Of a stretch of 64,000 nucleotides of DNA, positions 35,701-47,880 are shown piece after piece. This DNA comes from Quillaja saponaria (Eukaryota; Streptophyta; Magnoliopsida; Fabales; Quillajaceae). Location of the stretch: contig CM055611.1 of the NCBI GenBank assembly GCA_029379385.1, forward strand, positions 19,910,062 to 19,974,061. Direction: 5' to 3'. Below the pieces are notes generated by a model. It did not search any database. It had not been told where the DNA came from and was given only the letters and a program-made list of their open reading frames with translations. The stretch's first letter is position 1. Each line of letters starts with the position of its first letter. The translations under genes were made by a program, and so were the position numbers.

Positions 35701-38700
35701 AGTTGTTTAGTCGACAAACTCAAGACCAGGCTCCAGATATTAGTATGGAAAATAACAGCTGTTAGGGGGGTAAAAAATTGTGCCATTCCCCTTTTATCTG
35801 AAAGAAAAACAACATATGATTTTCTTCCCCATAGAAACAAAAGTAATTTTAAAATAACAAGCTGCCACCACATCAGAAATTTTTACATCTTACGATCATT
35901 TGCTCATCTAGAATTATGCACAAACATTATCCTACAACCAAAAGTCTTGTGATCCAGGGATTTGCTTTCTTGCCCAACTGAAAGAGGTGGCTTGGAAATC
36001 TTTTCCCTCTTCCAACTTTTGGAAGGAAAAAACGGCGCAGCAGGTTGCATCCATGTCATTGTTGTTTTTCTTTTAGTTCATTTTATTGCTTTCTGAATCT
36101 AGACCCTAAAAATTAATACAATAGTAGGCACAATAAATTTCAATTAACACAATATCCTATGGCAACGACACATTATTAGATTATTATAAGTTATCTGCAT
36201 GAACCAAAAAAGAAAAGATTTTTTAACAACCAATTAAACAGTTACGAGAATTGGTTGACATTAAATTACTTTTGCAAAAATTATTGCAAAATGTTTACTG
36301 ACCAGAAAAAAGAAAAAGAAAACAAAATGTTTACCTGAAATTCACCAATACCAGGGTATCTCCAACCATGCTTTACAGGACAAGATGGGTATCTTAGCTC
36401 CCCGCACGGACCTAGTCCAACTTCAACCATGGAGATAATACAATCCTCAAAATACTCATCAAACTCAACCCTGAAGCTTCTCATGAAATCGAAATAGACC
36501 TGCAACAATACACAAAATACAAAATTACTTGCTTTCTCTAAAAAAAAACATATATGTCAGAGAAACTACTCCAATTGAAAAAATAAATGTTTGAAAAACA
36601 CATCGGACACAAGAAATAAACAGTTTTGTCAAGAAAGAAGAATGATGATGTAAGAAAAATATGCATGAAGGACATATAAAACAGCTACACTCCATGGACT
36701 GGTTGTGACAGATTTTTGCAAGATTGATTGGAGCTTGTCTGGATGTATATTAATTTTGTCCTATGACATGTATAATCACAATTCATCTCCTTGATCTTGT
36801 CCAAACAAACACATTAACACCTAACAGTGATATCATAATCGGTAATGTTATCATGTAATTATACCTCAACAGCAGTTCGGCCTCTTAACACCCGTTCCTT
36901 GTCTGTTCCCCAAGAAAGACATTCAGGGTTGCGTCTTCCCTCTCTGTCAGTGAAGTATATGTCAGGATTGCTCCTACCAATTTCAGCCACCCAGTGGGGC
37001 AGTGGAATACAAACATCATCACCCACATTGCCTCCACATTCGTGAAATGACATCACAACCTGTCCAATGCCATACACACAAGTGACTCATCAAACCGAGA
37101 ATGAAATATGAAGAGAATAAACAACAAAATTTTAATTGCATGATTGGTAGTCATGCACACATAGGTCTGAAGCCCAAAACCATTGCAGAGACAAAGATAC
37201 TATCAGTAATATACCCAACTCAAATCTTTTACCACAATCAGAATAAAGAATCTTATGAACTCACCTGTAACTTAAGTTTAAGCTCACGCACCATCTGAAA
37301 GAGTCTCTTATAACCATTCCAATTATACTCTTGTGGAGCATGTGCTTCTACTATTCCCCACCAGCAGTCAACCATCACACCATCAACATTTACAGATTTC
37401 AATACCCTCAGCTGCTTTAGTAGACCATCTGGATCAACAAGCTCACATTTCATATTGATGATACCCAACTGCCACCGACAAAGTGGAAACATGATTACAG
37501 ACTTAATTAAGACAAACATATAGCCCTAAGCTATCCTACAATATTAGAGAATGTCAAGTTAATTTTCCTCATAAACACTGAACTCAAAAGTAGAACCAAA
37601 ATGTGATATATACAAATGCTCTGATAAGAATATGTATCTAGTAAATGGAAAATTGTGAATGAACTAACAAAAAGAGTTCTGTTAAAATGGCAGAGAGCAT
37701 AGTAACATTAATTACTCACTGGTAGCATAACATAAACTGGAACATAAGGGGTGCCAGCAAAATCACGATCTAGTAACTTTTGGCTCATGTCAACTACCTA
37801 CAAAGGAGAACAAAGAAATAAATAAATGGAACCAAACACTGAGCTTCAGCATTTGAATAATACATGTAAAATCTAAGGAATGGTACACTCTTCGAGACAT
37901 TATTAGATAAAAAGCTAATATTAAAAGGTATAAGTATCCAATAGAAAAAAAAAATAAAAGAAATTTCAACCAACAGAATTAGAGTGCGGTGGCTGTGGAG
38001 TCAAGAAGAAATGTAGATAAGCTACTGAAAGACTAGGTTCTCAATACATCATCTTGTTAAGGTTTTTAATATATTAAATATGTGCACACAAGATGAACTG
38101 GAGGGCAAGGAAATCCATGATGAATTATACATGCTCGCGTACATCCTAGTGCCAACTTCGCAACTGAAAGACATATTTCTAAAAGAAATCAACATCTCAG
38201 CCACATACATTACTAAAAGAACTCATCATCTTACCTGCTTCTCATCAACAGTGTCCATGGAGCCACCAATCAGAGGATTACTATCTATTGGTTCTCCTCC
38301 ATCTCCTACCAGGGCTGAAATTTGAGATGGGGCACTTGAGGATAGATCATAAGGTGATTGTGATGAACTAGACGTGAAAACGCCTTTCATGCGACATGTA
38401 TTGAAATCCAAAGAGCTCTGATAGCCAGAAGAAACTCCTCTGAGGGAAGAAGGTGGAGTCTGTTGGGAAGCCATATATGAAGATGATGAAGTGACCACAG
38501 TACCACCAGCTGGCCTTGTGCCCTGTGAGTTGAGAAGAAGACATTCCCATTTGGGTTTTTTTCTGAAAATTGTCAGATTGAGGTATTGCCTGATATTTAA
38601 AAAAACTTTAACAAGAGATTAGATGCATTCTCACTAAATTGAGTTGGCCAAGTACTATAATAGTCACTTGTAATCCAGAACAACTTTTATCAAACTATTC

Positions 38701-39394
38701 AATCCCGAATCCAACAGAACCCTTGGTTAAAATAAACTATTCCCCAAACAATTACAGAAACTAAGAAACAAATGATTAAAAGCCCACAGTTTTCCAATAC
38801 AAGACAAAATTTTGCAACAACGTGGAAGTGACAACTGGGAGGCTGGCTTTCTCACTCTCAAACACACACATATGCAACATACAAACACAAAACAGAGCTT
38901 TAGACTATTTGAAGTCAGAGAAGATAACTTCTTCCTTGATAGATAAGTACCTGAGATCTTGAAGGAAAGGTGGTTCCGTCAGGAAGAACCACCCACCCAG
39001 CTTCCCGTGCCAAGGCAGCGATCACATCATTAATGTCAGCTCTAACTCTAAGGTTGTAGTTGCCATGCCTACGCAACCCTGCCAAGATCCTTGCAGTGAT
39101 TGCCCTTCGATGCCGCTCTCTTAGCTTTGTTCTCTCTTTCTCTTCCAATGGTCTACATCTTCGAGCTCCTCCACCTGGGGTGCCTACTTGATCTTGAATT
39201 TGCTGGTGCTGTTCAATCCGATTGTTACTACTACCAGTTGCAGTCCCTGTATAGACCTCTTCCATCAATGGAGCAGCAATACGCTTACGGCCATTTTCTT
39301 CGTCATCATCATCCTCTTCTTTCACATCCATCTCCATTTCTTCATCATCATCTTCTTCACTTGTTCCAATCATTTTCGGAATATCTGTTGCCAT
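32753..39394 (-). CDS. BAM7: BAM7: BZR1-domain beta-amylase-like transcription factor
   Basis: Nuclear protein joining a BES1/BZR1-type DNA-binding domain to a glycoside hydrolase 14 domain. Arabidopsis BAM7 and BAM8 bind a G-box-containing element and regulate growth genes. Ten coding exons: 39394-38951, 38522-38235, 37797-37720, 37468-37265, 37059-36865, 36499-36335, 34642-34382, 33947-33729, 33576-33357 and 32781-32753, giving 700 aa with every frame intact (Arabidopsis about 690). Residues 1-35 are very acidic ([19 protein letters not shown]). The BZR1-type domain is at 78-148 ([37 protein letters not shown]). A Ser/Pro linker is at 149-244. GH14 begins at 245 and keeps the flexible loop GGNVGD (348-352), acid Glu437 in [10 protein letters not shown] and base Glu633 in [11 protein letters not shown] leader intron is likely (acceptor CAG at about 39414, donor AAG|GTAAAT at about 39931). 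A decayed tandem copy lies upstream. Confidence 0.96.
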
Positions 39395-41107
39395 ACACTC
39401 CTTCACCCTGAACCTTCAACTTGCAAAGTATTACGGGATTTATTTTCCTATTGCACGACCATCATGATTAATGAAGCCGTTATGTCACAGGCTACTCTGA
39501 ATCAAAATTAATCTGGAAATTATTACACTCCAAGTTAATATATATCATATTTGTAAAACCAATAATAGCTAATGATCTTAAATATATTTTTATCTGCAAA
39601 TGCACATTCAGAATTGTTGTCTACACTCAACATCTACAGGACAATCCCACTCAGTCAAGATGTAGTACGGATGTGTTACATAGTTTAGGCACTCAACATA
39701 AATTATCGAGGTGTAATTTTTGTTTTATCATTTCCTGACATTCAAACATTGGTTATAATAAAGCAAGAAGCTTAGAAGAAAATTCAATCTACCAAAAAAA
39801 GAGATAAAATGAAATTTTCGGTCCTGAAAGTAACTTCACTCCCACAAAAACATCCTTATTCTGCCGGAAAATTTGTCCGCTAAAAAAACAGAAACATGGT
39901 AAAACAAAAATTACAAGGAACAAATTTACCTTCTTCCTTTTTTGCTGGATCACTGCGCATCACTTTAGCCTTAATTCTCACGCAAAATCATTCCTTTACC
40001 ATTAAAAAAATGGAAAGCCAGTGTATCATAGTTTCCACCTCGAACTTCACTTTCTAACACTTCAATCGAAGCTCATGCTGAAAAGCCTCCTACAAATCCA
40101 TTCTCACCTCTCCAAAATCAAACAATTCCGACGAACTTCGCCCTGTAAAAAAACAAGATTCTCCGGCGACCGGAAGGCAGTCCGGTAACTATTGACGGTA
40201 ATACATCGGAGATCCAGACAGATCAGAATCAAAGGAAAAGACGAGAGCCTCCGTGAATCTCCGGCGAGTCACAGGTCAGGTTCAAGCGGCAAGTGAAAGA
40301 AGCGTGTGAGTGAAGCATGCGAGGGTTCTCGCTCGTGCGTACGGAAACGAGCGTGTTTGGGCTTGTGTGGGATTTGGCACGAACGAGGCGTGCGGGTTTA
40401 TGGGAAGGAAGGGATGTACGGAACGTGCGGAGCGAGAGGTGCAACGTATGTAGAGGGCGTCGTTAAGGGAGGTTGGACACGAGAGTTGAGTGTGCTGTTA
40501 GGCAAAATCACGTGACCAAGGATCCTGGTTGGACAGTTATAACAGAAAACTATGAAGAATTACAAGTTACATTCTTCCTCTTCTAGGAAAAAAAGAATAA
40601 AATTCAGCAATGACAAATTATATAATTTGATCCAATCGAAGTTTAATTTTTCATATGATTCTAATCAAATTCGGATTAATTCACGAATAAGCATAAACTA
40701 GCGTAAAACATCAAAACAAAAGACATACAAAATATATCTATATTCAAGTCATTCTATTAACATACCCATTTAGTAATTTGAACTTAGGAGATTGGCAGTT
40801 AGATTCAAAAGTAAACAACACAATAGCAGTAGATAGATCTCATAGGCTAATTCTAAGCAAGAATTTTCTCAAAATTAAATTTTAACTTACAAGGTTTATG
40901 AAAAAAAAAATAGTATAAAAAGCATAAACTATAAGATTTATGAGTTATCCATTTTTGAAATACAGTGACACGATATATTTGTCATGACATTTATAGCAAT
41001 AATTGATTATACATTTCTTGTCAAAAAACATCAAATGTAGCTTACTTCATGTACTACAGATTTGTGAGATGCTGTTAGAAAGCATCAAATGTATTTTACT
41101 TCAATTA
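39395..41107. promoter_or_regulatory. BAM7: BAM7 leader and promoter, with G-box
   Basis: A leader intron probably spans about 39413-39931. From about 40140 to 40500 the base composition turns GC-rich, unlike its surroundings, as expected near a transcription start. A perfect TCACGTGA G-box lies at 40508-40515. G-box-containing elements are the reported target of BAM7/BAM8, so autoregulation is conceivable but only inferred. The stretch from 40560 to 41107 is AT-rich with no gene. Confidence 0.5.
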
Positions 41108-41136
41108 CTACAGATTTGTGAGATGCCTGTAAATAG
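41029..41136. repeat. 54-bp tandem duplication at the end of the BAM7 copy
   Basis: Units 41029-41082 and 41083-41136 share CATCAAATGTA, TTTACTTCA/CTTACTTCA and ACTACAGATTTGTGAGATGC. The second unit supplies the last codons and the TAG stop of the BAM7-like final exon, so the duplication overlaps its 3' end. Confidence 0.85.
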
Positions 41137-44100
41137 TTTCTACTTTTTCTCTTCCGCCAAGATTTGTATCAGTTCCTTCAAGTTTAGTGTCCCTCCTGTT
41201 TGGATTGTCCTGAAGATCAGAAACTGCTTCTCCTGCAATGTAAGTGATGTAAGTGCAAATTGCTAAGTGTATAATAGCTAAAATGCCATAATCCCATAGT
41301 GATAATCACAAGCTCTAAATCATGTCATTTGGTGATCCCACTGCAATCCATGTCTAAATCTTGCCAGAAGTTTTAGTTCTATGCAGTGTGCACATTTGAG
41401 AGGAAAGAATATGTCATTCATGCATAGAGAAACTATCATACTTTATATGAGGAAGCCTTGTCAAATGATAAGCAACTGGGTTATAAATCATGTCGTTTGA
41501 GAATGATAAAGTTGTTAGAAAACTAACAGCAGAAAATACATCACACTGTCACTGGTTATATTAACCTAACAAACTGTTCAAATAAATAACTATAACATAC
41601 TAAAATATCACCAAATAAATCCATGAAGGTATCCTTCAATATTAGAGTATAACAGAGACATGCTGAACAAATTATCTTCTTCATTCTATTTAACTAAACC
41701 CTTCTCCAACTATGACATAGGAACTAAATGCAGTATAGAGTTTACTGTATTCATGGAAAACTTAGCGATTCCAAGGCTTGATGCTCAAATGGGATCAAAG
41801 ATTAGCAGATGAACCACTGGCCATCTCCAACTAAATAGTTAGACCATAACACAACTTGGCAAGCACAACACAAGAATTGAGTCCTTTTGGGATTCATCCC
41901 TCTTATTGCAATGGAGGAAGTAGATACTAGAAACAAGACTGCAGAGCTAGTTCACCAGGACTCATTTACCTCAAAGATGCAGTGTTTCCAGCTTGGAAAG
42001 TCAAGAATCAATAGGAGCTATTATTTAAAGGCTTTGGACAGACAACAATTCATCGCAGCAAGAAAAGATTCCCAAACCCCAAAAGAAATGTTAATTAAAA
42101 ATGTTTTAGAATCAATTCAACGTATATGTGATTCTCATGCTGGAAGTCAGATTCCTTTAAAAGTTTTAGCAGGATATCTGGCATGGAGAGATCCATTTAC
42201 AGGAATTGCCTAAAATTTGCAGGGAAGGGATGGGATATAGCAATTTGGAGCCTTCAACTGATCAGGACTTCTTCAAGATTGGGAGCTAGACTGACTTAAC
42301 AACTTGCTGTCTTTGCCATAACAAGTGAGGGCCGGGATGTTCGGAAGATTAGAATCAGATTCATTAAAAATTGAACAAAGATTTAACATTTTATGCTTGA
42401 AACATTCATTGTCTAGAGGACAGGTGGTGGAAAAATTCCCTTCAGAAAGCATTTAATAGTCCAAGCACCTTCTAGCAGTCATTGTTTGGAATATTATCTG
42501 GGGGAATATTGACAGATGATAACTTCTGTAAATGAGGTTTTGTTATTATTCAGTCAGTCTCCCCTGACAAATTCAGGACTCGTCTATCATCTTTTAATCT
42601 GACATTGTAAGTTATTCTTCCTTTTTTTCTGAAATTTTGGTCTATCATTTTTCCTTGCTTGGATTTAATCAACTGATATGTCAAAGCCAGTAACGGAGTT
42701 GCTTTTCTGTGGAAACGGGAAAACACAAAAGACTAACTGTCGGGACCTGCTTACTCCTACTTGCTCTGGTTACATTGCTGGAGAAACATAACATACTTGA
42801 TGACAAAGAGAAGGCAGTGGCGAATTTCAATTGGTATTTTTAAAGATTTCGAGCAAGAGAATTCTAACATGTTATTTCCATCATTCTTGGTTTACTAGAA
42901 ATTAGCGAGTCTACGGCTATATCAGATTTACACTGACAAATTAACAAAGGAGAAAGGGATAGGATGTGAATGGCTTACCTTGCATTCTGTTGACAAATTT
43001 TCCAAACTCAACGAAATTGTCTTTCTCCATGAACATTGGACTGAGCCTGAGGTAGGTAAAAGCAGAGAAATGCCTTCCGTCCAGATCATTTAATGGTTTG
43101 GCATTTTCTAGTATCTTGTTATAGCCTTCTCTATCATAGCAAGGAAGAGCATTCTCACTAGCAAGTGGAATTGAAACATTCCATGCGGCATTAAGTACCT
43201 GAGATTCAAAAGTTGTCATTTGTTATAAAAGGACCTTGCTTTCAAAGAAAGTATCCTTTTCAATCTTTCCATTTCCAAACTTCTATTAAGTGCAAAAATG
43301 GATTTGGGGGCTTCAAGCAATTTTGCAACCTTGTCCAGATTCTAAGTTATTAGACATAAAATACAAGACAACAATCCATATGAAACCAATAACAAAGTTG
43401 TATTTATATGAACATGTCAAGTAACTCAAGAGGAAAGAGAGCGTATTAAATGGTAAAAATCCAAACACAACATTAAGACTTGATGCCACATACCATATGT
43501 AAATGATTTTGTCGATAATTGTTAAGATATTTGCCCCCCAGTACCATATACATGCTAGAGGGAATGATCATTAACCCAAATTGATATATAGGTAATGAGA
43601 GTTATCAACCAATCACCTGGAATACAAGCTATATTGGAGGGGAAAAAAAAATTCAAGGAACTTAACCATAGGAAAATTTGAGCACATTATAAATCAGGTT
43701 CAGAAATAACCACTCAATATCGCTTATTGTTCCTTGTGCCCATGTTTTCCATAATATGATAAACTCACATTTACATTACCAATAATATCTTTTGTCATCA
43801 GGGTAGTGTCTAGTTTGAAGAACCCATGTCCAGGCTGACTAAAGCAGAGGCTGAAAAGTTTTCACATGCCTTCTTACCAAACCAGTCCCTCTGGGTCTGC
43901 GAGTGCCTTGGGAGAGGATGAAATTAACAAAGGTAATGGAGTTGCAGATCATCTGGGCCCGAGTTGTAGTAGGAACTTAAGACATGAAATCAGAGAAACT
44001 CAAAACTCATTGATAAAGATTAGGATGAAATCCCGACAACTCGATACCCGATATGAAAAAAAAAAAAAAACCAAAACAAAAAACCTCTAATTATGCTTCT

Positions 44101-44699
44101 ACTTATTATTCTCTTAAGTCATTGTTTATTTTCTAGGAACTTTTCAACAACAAAAATTTCCTGTTTGAACTCTTGTATTTTCAATGTAACTCTGATTGCC
44201 CATGAATTAAATGGGTTTCTATTGTTTGATTATCTTTGCAATCATAATTACATGAAAATAAGTTGAAAATTAAAAATTTCACATAGAACAAAGAATGATT
44301 TAATCATGGACAATGAGAAGTAGAAGCAGAAATAAAGTTTTTCTTCTTTTGTTTTGTGTATCAAGGTGTTAGAATTTCATCTTATCCTTATCAACGAGTG
44401 TTTTGAATTCTTCCATAAACTAATTGATTTCATGCTATAAATTCCAACTACATCTTGGCCAAATGATTTGCAACTATGTTACACTCGCTTATTTATCAGT
44501 AGATGTGAATGATATACCTCGAGAGTTGTACGTCCATTTAAAACTAACTCCATCAATTCCTCATGTAAGGCACTCAGAATTCTGTCTTCCATCTCTATCC
44601 ATGAAATATAAATTAGATTGCTTAGACCAATTTCTGTCACTCAATATGGAAGCATCATCACCAATATTGCATCCACATTCATGAAATGATATAACAACC
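41108..44699 (-). pseudogene. Decayed partial tandem copy of BAM7 (GH14 part only)
   Basis: Four remnants lie in BAM7 order and orientation. An exon-5 copy (about 44699-44514) starts VVISFHECGCNIGDD, has scrambled middle residues, a TGA in place of the Trp codon after ECLT, and a 1-bp shift before VLNGRTTLE. An exon-8 fragment (about 43935-43875) retains only [11 protein letters not shown] plus a donor. The exon-9 copy (43198-42979) is exactly 220 nt like BAM7 exon 9, fully open, and keeps SENALPCYD and FTYLRLSP. The last exon (41232-41108) opens GEAVSDLQ and runs 125 nt, against 29 nt in BAM7, before TAG. No copies of exons 1-4, 6 or 7 were found. The BZR1 domain is absent. An RTE LINE abuts the 5' side, with about 90 bp between. 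Confidence 0.85.
41233..42978. other. Enlarged intron of the BAM7 copy with an unrecognised open frame
   Basis: This gap is 1.75 kb, against 575 bp for the matching BAM7 intron, so about 1.2 kb has been gained. A plus-strand frame at 41911-42213 encodes about 100 residues (MEEVDTRNKTAELVHQDSF at the start, LKVLAGYLAWRDPFTGIA at the end) with no similarity that I recognise. No splice partners, terminal repeats or target duplications were seen. Confidence 0.4.
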
Positions 44700-44830
44700 T
44701 GAACAAATTTTAACAGTGAGAGAATGCACCACAGATTTCCAAAGATTAATAGCCAAAGAAGTACTTTATGTAGATGTAACGTCAATGTGTAGGTAGATCC
44801 TACCGAGTATTCGTTGGGGACGTAACCCTC

Positions 44831-44946
44831 TTAGCGACGCGCTGCATCGGATCCCGGATGTAGTGAGAAATGAGCAAGGGCTGGGTCGTCACATCCTTAG
44901 TGGCGCGCCACATCGGCGCCCGGGTGTGGTGCAAAATGAGCAAGGG
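44831..44946 (+). repeat. Paired 50-bp units in the LINE 5' leader
   Basis: 44831-44880 and 44897-44946 align over their whole length: both have TTAG, then GCGCG, CATCGG, CCCGG, then GCAAAATGAG/GAGAAATGAG and CAAGGG. It is an internal duplication of the element's leader, possibly of promoter or translation-start function. Confidence 0.75.
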
Positions 44947-44996
44947 TTCTCGCATCGAAGGCTGGGTGCGGGTAAAGAAGCTAGTCCAGGTGGTAA

Positions 44997-47840
44997 GATT
45001 CGCGTAGCTACTTGGAACATAGGGACTCTTACTGGTAAATTGAGAGAGCTTGTAGATACTATGAGTAGAAGGAGGATTAATATTGCTTGTTTGCAAGAAA
45101 CTAAGTGGGTAGGAGAAAAGGCTAGAGAGATAGAGAGAACAGGATTCAAGATGTGGTATACCGGTAAGACTAGAAATAGGAATGGAGTGGCGATTATTGT
45201 TGATGGAAATTTGAAGGACGAGGTGGTAGAAATCAAGAGGAAAAGTGATAGAATAATTTTAGTAAAATTGATGATAGACGAGGAGACATTTAATATCATT
45301 AGCGCCTATGCTCCCCAAATAGGATTGGAAGAATCTACTAAGAAGGCTTTTTGGGAAGATTTAGAGGAGATAGTTCAAGGAGTACCATTAGGTGAGAAAT
45401 TGTTTATTGGTGCTGATTTGAATGGTCATGTAGGAAGTACTAATGAGGGCTTTGAGCGCGTACATGGAGGATATGGTTATGGCGTTAAGAATGAGGGTGG
45501 AGAGTCTATTTTAGATTTTGCAGTTGCGTATGACTTGATTTTAGCTAACACGTTCTTTAAGAAACGAGAGTCGCACTTAATCACCTTTAGTAGCGGGCCA
45601 AATAAGAGCCAAATAGATTTTGTTATGACTAGAAAGGTTGATAGAGCTGTTTGTAAGGATTGTAAGGTTTTACCCGGCGAGTGTTTAGTGTCTCAGCATA
45701 AACTTATGGTTGTGGATGTTGGAGTTAAGTGGCGGAAGCAAAAGTATAGAAGTAATAAGTGTATTAAGACTAGATGGTGGAATTTGAATGGAGGGAAGAT
45801 GGCTCTTTTTAAAGATAAAATGTTACAGGGTGATCCTTGGAGGGTGGAGGGTGAGCCTAACATGATTTGGGATGAGATGGCGAGTCGTATCAGAAATACG
45901 GCTAGAGAGGTGTTAGGAGAAAGTAGAGGACGTGGACCTCCGACTAAGGAGACATGGTGGTGGAATGAAGAAGTTCAACAAGCTATTAAAGCTAAAAAAG
46001 AGTGTTATAAAAGATTACACAAGTGTAGAAATGAAGATAATTATAAATGTTTTAGACAAGCTAGGAAAGATGCTAAGAAAGCGGTTAGGGAAGCCAGAGG
46101 GAAGGCTTGCGAAGGACTTTACCAAAAGTTAGAGACAAAGGATGGAGAGAAAGATATCTATAGGATTGCCAAGCAAAGGGAAAGACGAACTAAAGACCTA
46201 ATTCGTATTAAGTGCATTAAGGATGAGGCTGATAGGGTTTTAGTAAAGGAAGATGAGATTAATGAGAGATGGCGAACTTATTTCGATACTTTATTTAATG
46301 AAGAGCCAATGGGTGATTTTGGAGACCTTGATGTCACCTTTGATGATACGAACCGGCGATTTGTTCGTCGGATTAGAGCTCAGGAGGTTAAAGAAGCTAT
46401 GCATAAGATGAAGAATGGTAAGGCATTGGGCCCAGATGATATTCCAATAGAAGTTTGGAGATGCCTAGGAGATATTGGAGTAACTTGGCTTACAAATCTT
46501 TTTAACAAGATTTTAGTAACCAAGAAAATGCCAGATGAGTGGAGGAAGAGTACATTAATCCCTATTTATAAGAATAAATGAGATATTCAAAGTTGTTCGA
46601 ATTATCGAGGTATAAAACTTATTAGCCATACAATGAAACTGTGGGAGAGAGTGATTGAGCGTAGGCTTAGGAATGAGACTGTAGTTTCTGAGAATCAATT
46701 TGGCTTTATGCCTGGAAGATCTACAATGGAGGCTATTTTTCTACTTAGGAGATTAATGGAGAAATATAGAGAAAAGAAAAAGGATCTTTACATGGTCTTT
46801 ATTGATCTAGAAAAAGCATATGATAAGGTGCCAAGACAAGTCTTGTGGTGGGTACTCGAGAAGAAAAATGTCCCAACTAAATATGTAGAAGTTATTAAAG
46901 ATATGTATGAAGGAGTATTGACCAGGGTGTGCAGACTGTAGATGGTATGACTGGAGAGTTCTCGATCACGATAGGTGTTCACCAAGGTTCATCCTTAAGT
47001 CCTTACCTATTTGCGTTAGTCATGGATGAACTCACCTATAATATTCAAGATAGGGCTCCTTAGTGCATGTTGTTTGTCCGATGATATTGTGTTGGTAGAC
47101 GAAACTAGGGAAGGTTTAAATTCTAAACTAGGAATGTGGCGGAACGCTGTTAGAATCTAAAGGCATTAGATTGAGTCGGACAAAAACTGAATATATGGAG
47201 TGCAATTTCAGTAAAACTAGAGGAGGCCCGAATGATATAATTTTAGACGGTCAGACAATCCCTACCAAGGATGTGTTTAAGTATTTAGGGTCATTTATAC
47301 AAAAAGATGGTGCAATTGAGCATGATGTAAACCATAGGATTAAGGCAGGGTGAGTGAAGTGGCGGAGTGCTTCGAGGAGTTTTATGTGATCCTAAAATCT
47401 CGAATAGATTGAAAGGGAAATTTTATAAGTCGGCAGTGAGACCAGTTATGCTGTATGGTACCGAATGTTGAGAAGCAACATTCGCATAAGATGGGAGTAG
47501 CCGAAATGAGAATGCTAAGATGGATGACAGGACATACAAGGAAGGATAGAATAAGAAATGAGGAGATTCGTAGGAAGGTGGAAGTAGCACCTATTGAGGA
47601 GAAAATGAGGAGAGAATCGTCTACGTTAGGTTTGGACACATCCAATGTCGGCCAATGGACGCAGTAGTTAAGCAAGGTGACATGGTCCAGGTGCCAGGTG
47701 TTAGACGGGGAAAAGGGAGACCGAAACTTACATGGGGGGCAGTCATCGAGAAAGATATGGCTGTACTAGGAATTAATGAAAATCTTGTCTTGGATCGATG
47801 CGAATGGAGGAAAAGGATTCATATAGCCGACCCCAACTAA
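44997..47840 (+). pseudogene. LINE ORF: endonuclease and reverse transcriptase, broken
   Basis: The first part is open to 46578 and encodes an exonuclease-endonuclease-phosphatase fold: VATWNIGTLTGK, CLQETKW, ISAYAPQIGLEE, GADLNGHVG and SQIDFVMTRK. The reverse-transcriptase fingers follow (KNGKALGPDDIPIEVWR). A TGA at 46579-46581 breaks the frame in the motif just before [10 protein letters not shown]. Further downstream, [13 protein letters not shown] and HQGSSLSPYLFALVMDE are recognisable, but TAG near 46939, an extra base in the catalytic FxDD motif near 47077, TGA at about 47351 and a frame change near 47460 follow. No active protein can be made from this copy. Confidence 0.88.
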
Positions 47841-47880
47841 TTTGGGATTTTAAAGCTTAGTTGAGTTGAGTTGAGTTGAG

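Larger units (their letters stand above)
44790..47880 (+). mobile_element. RTE-clade LINE, non-functional
   Basis: A non-LTR retrotransposon in the opposite orientation to the BAM7 copy beside it. It starts near 44790 with a GC-rich leader that contains two 50-bp units. It then encodes an apurinic-type endonuclease and a reverse transcriptase, and ends with CCGACCCCAACTAATTTGGG followed by four TTGAG pentamers (47861-47880) instead of poly-A. A 3' end made of short tandem repeats and the endonuclease-RT order are hallmarks of plant RTE elements. Target-site duplications were not found. Its base composition is richer in G than the flanks. Confidence 0.9.

Noticed and set aside
37101..37298. 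Open frames on the plus strand across the BAM7 introns and exons
   Set aside because: The minus-strand exons form a complete 700-residue BAM7 with matching splice sites, so opposite-strand frames here are shadows.
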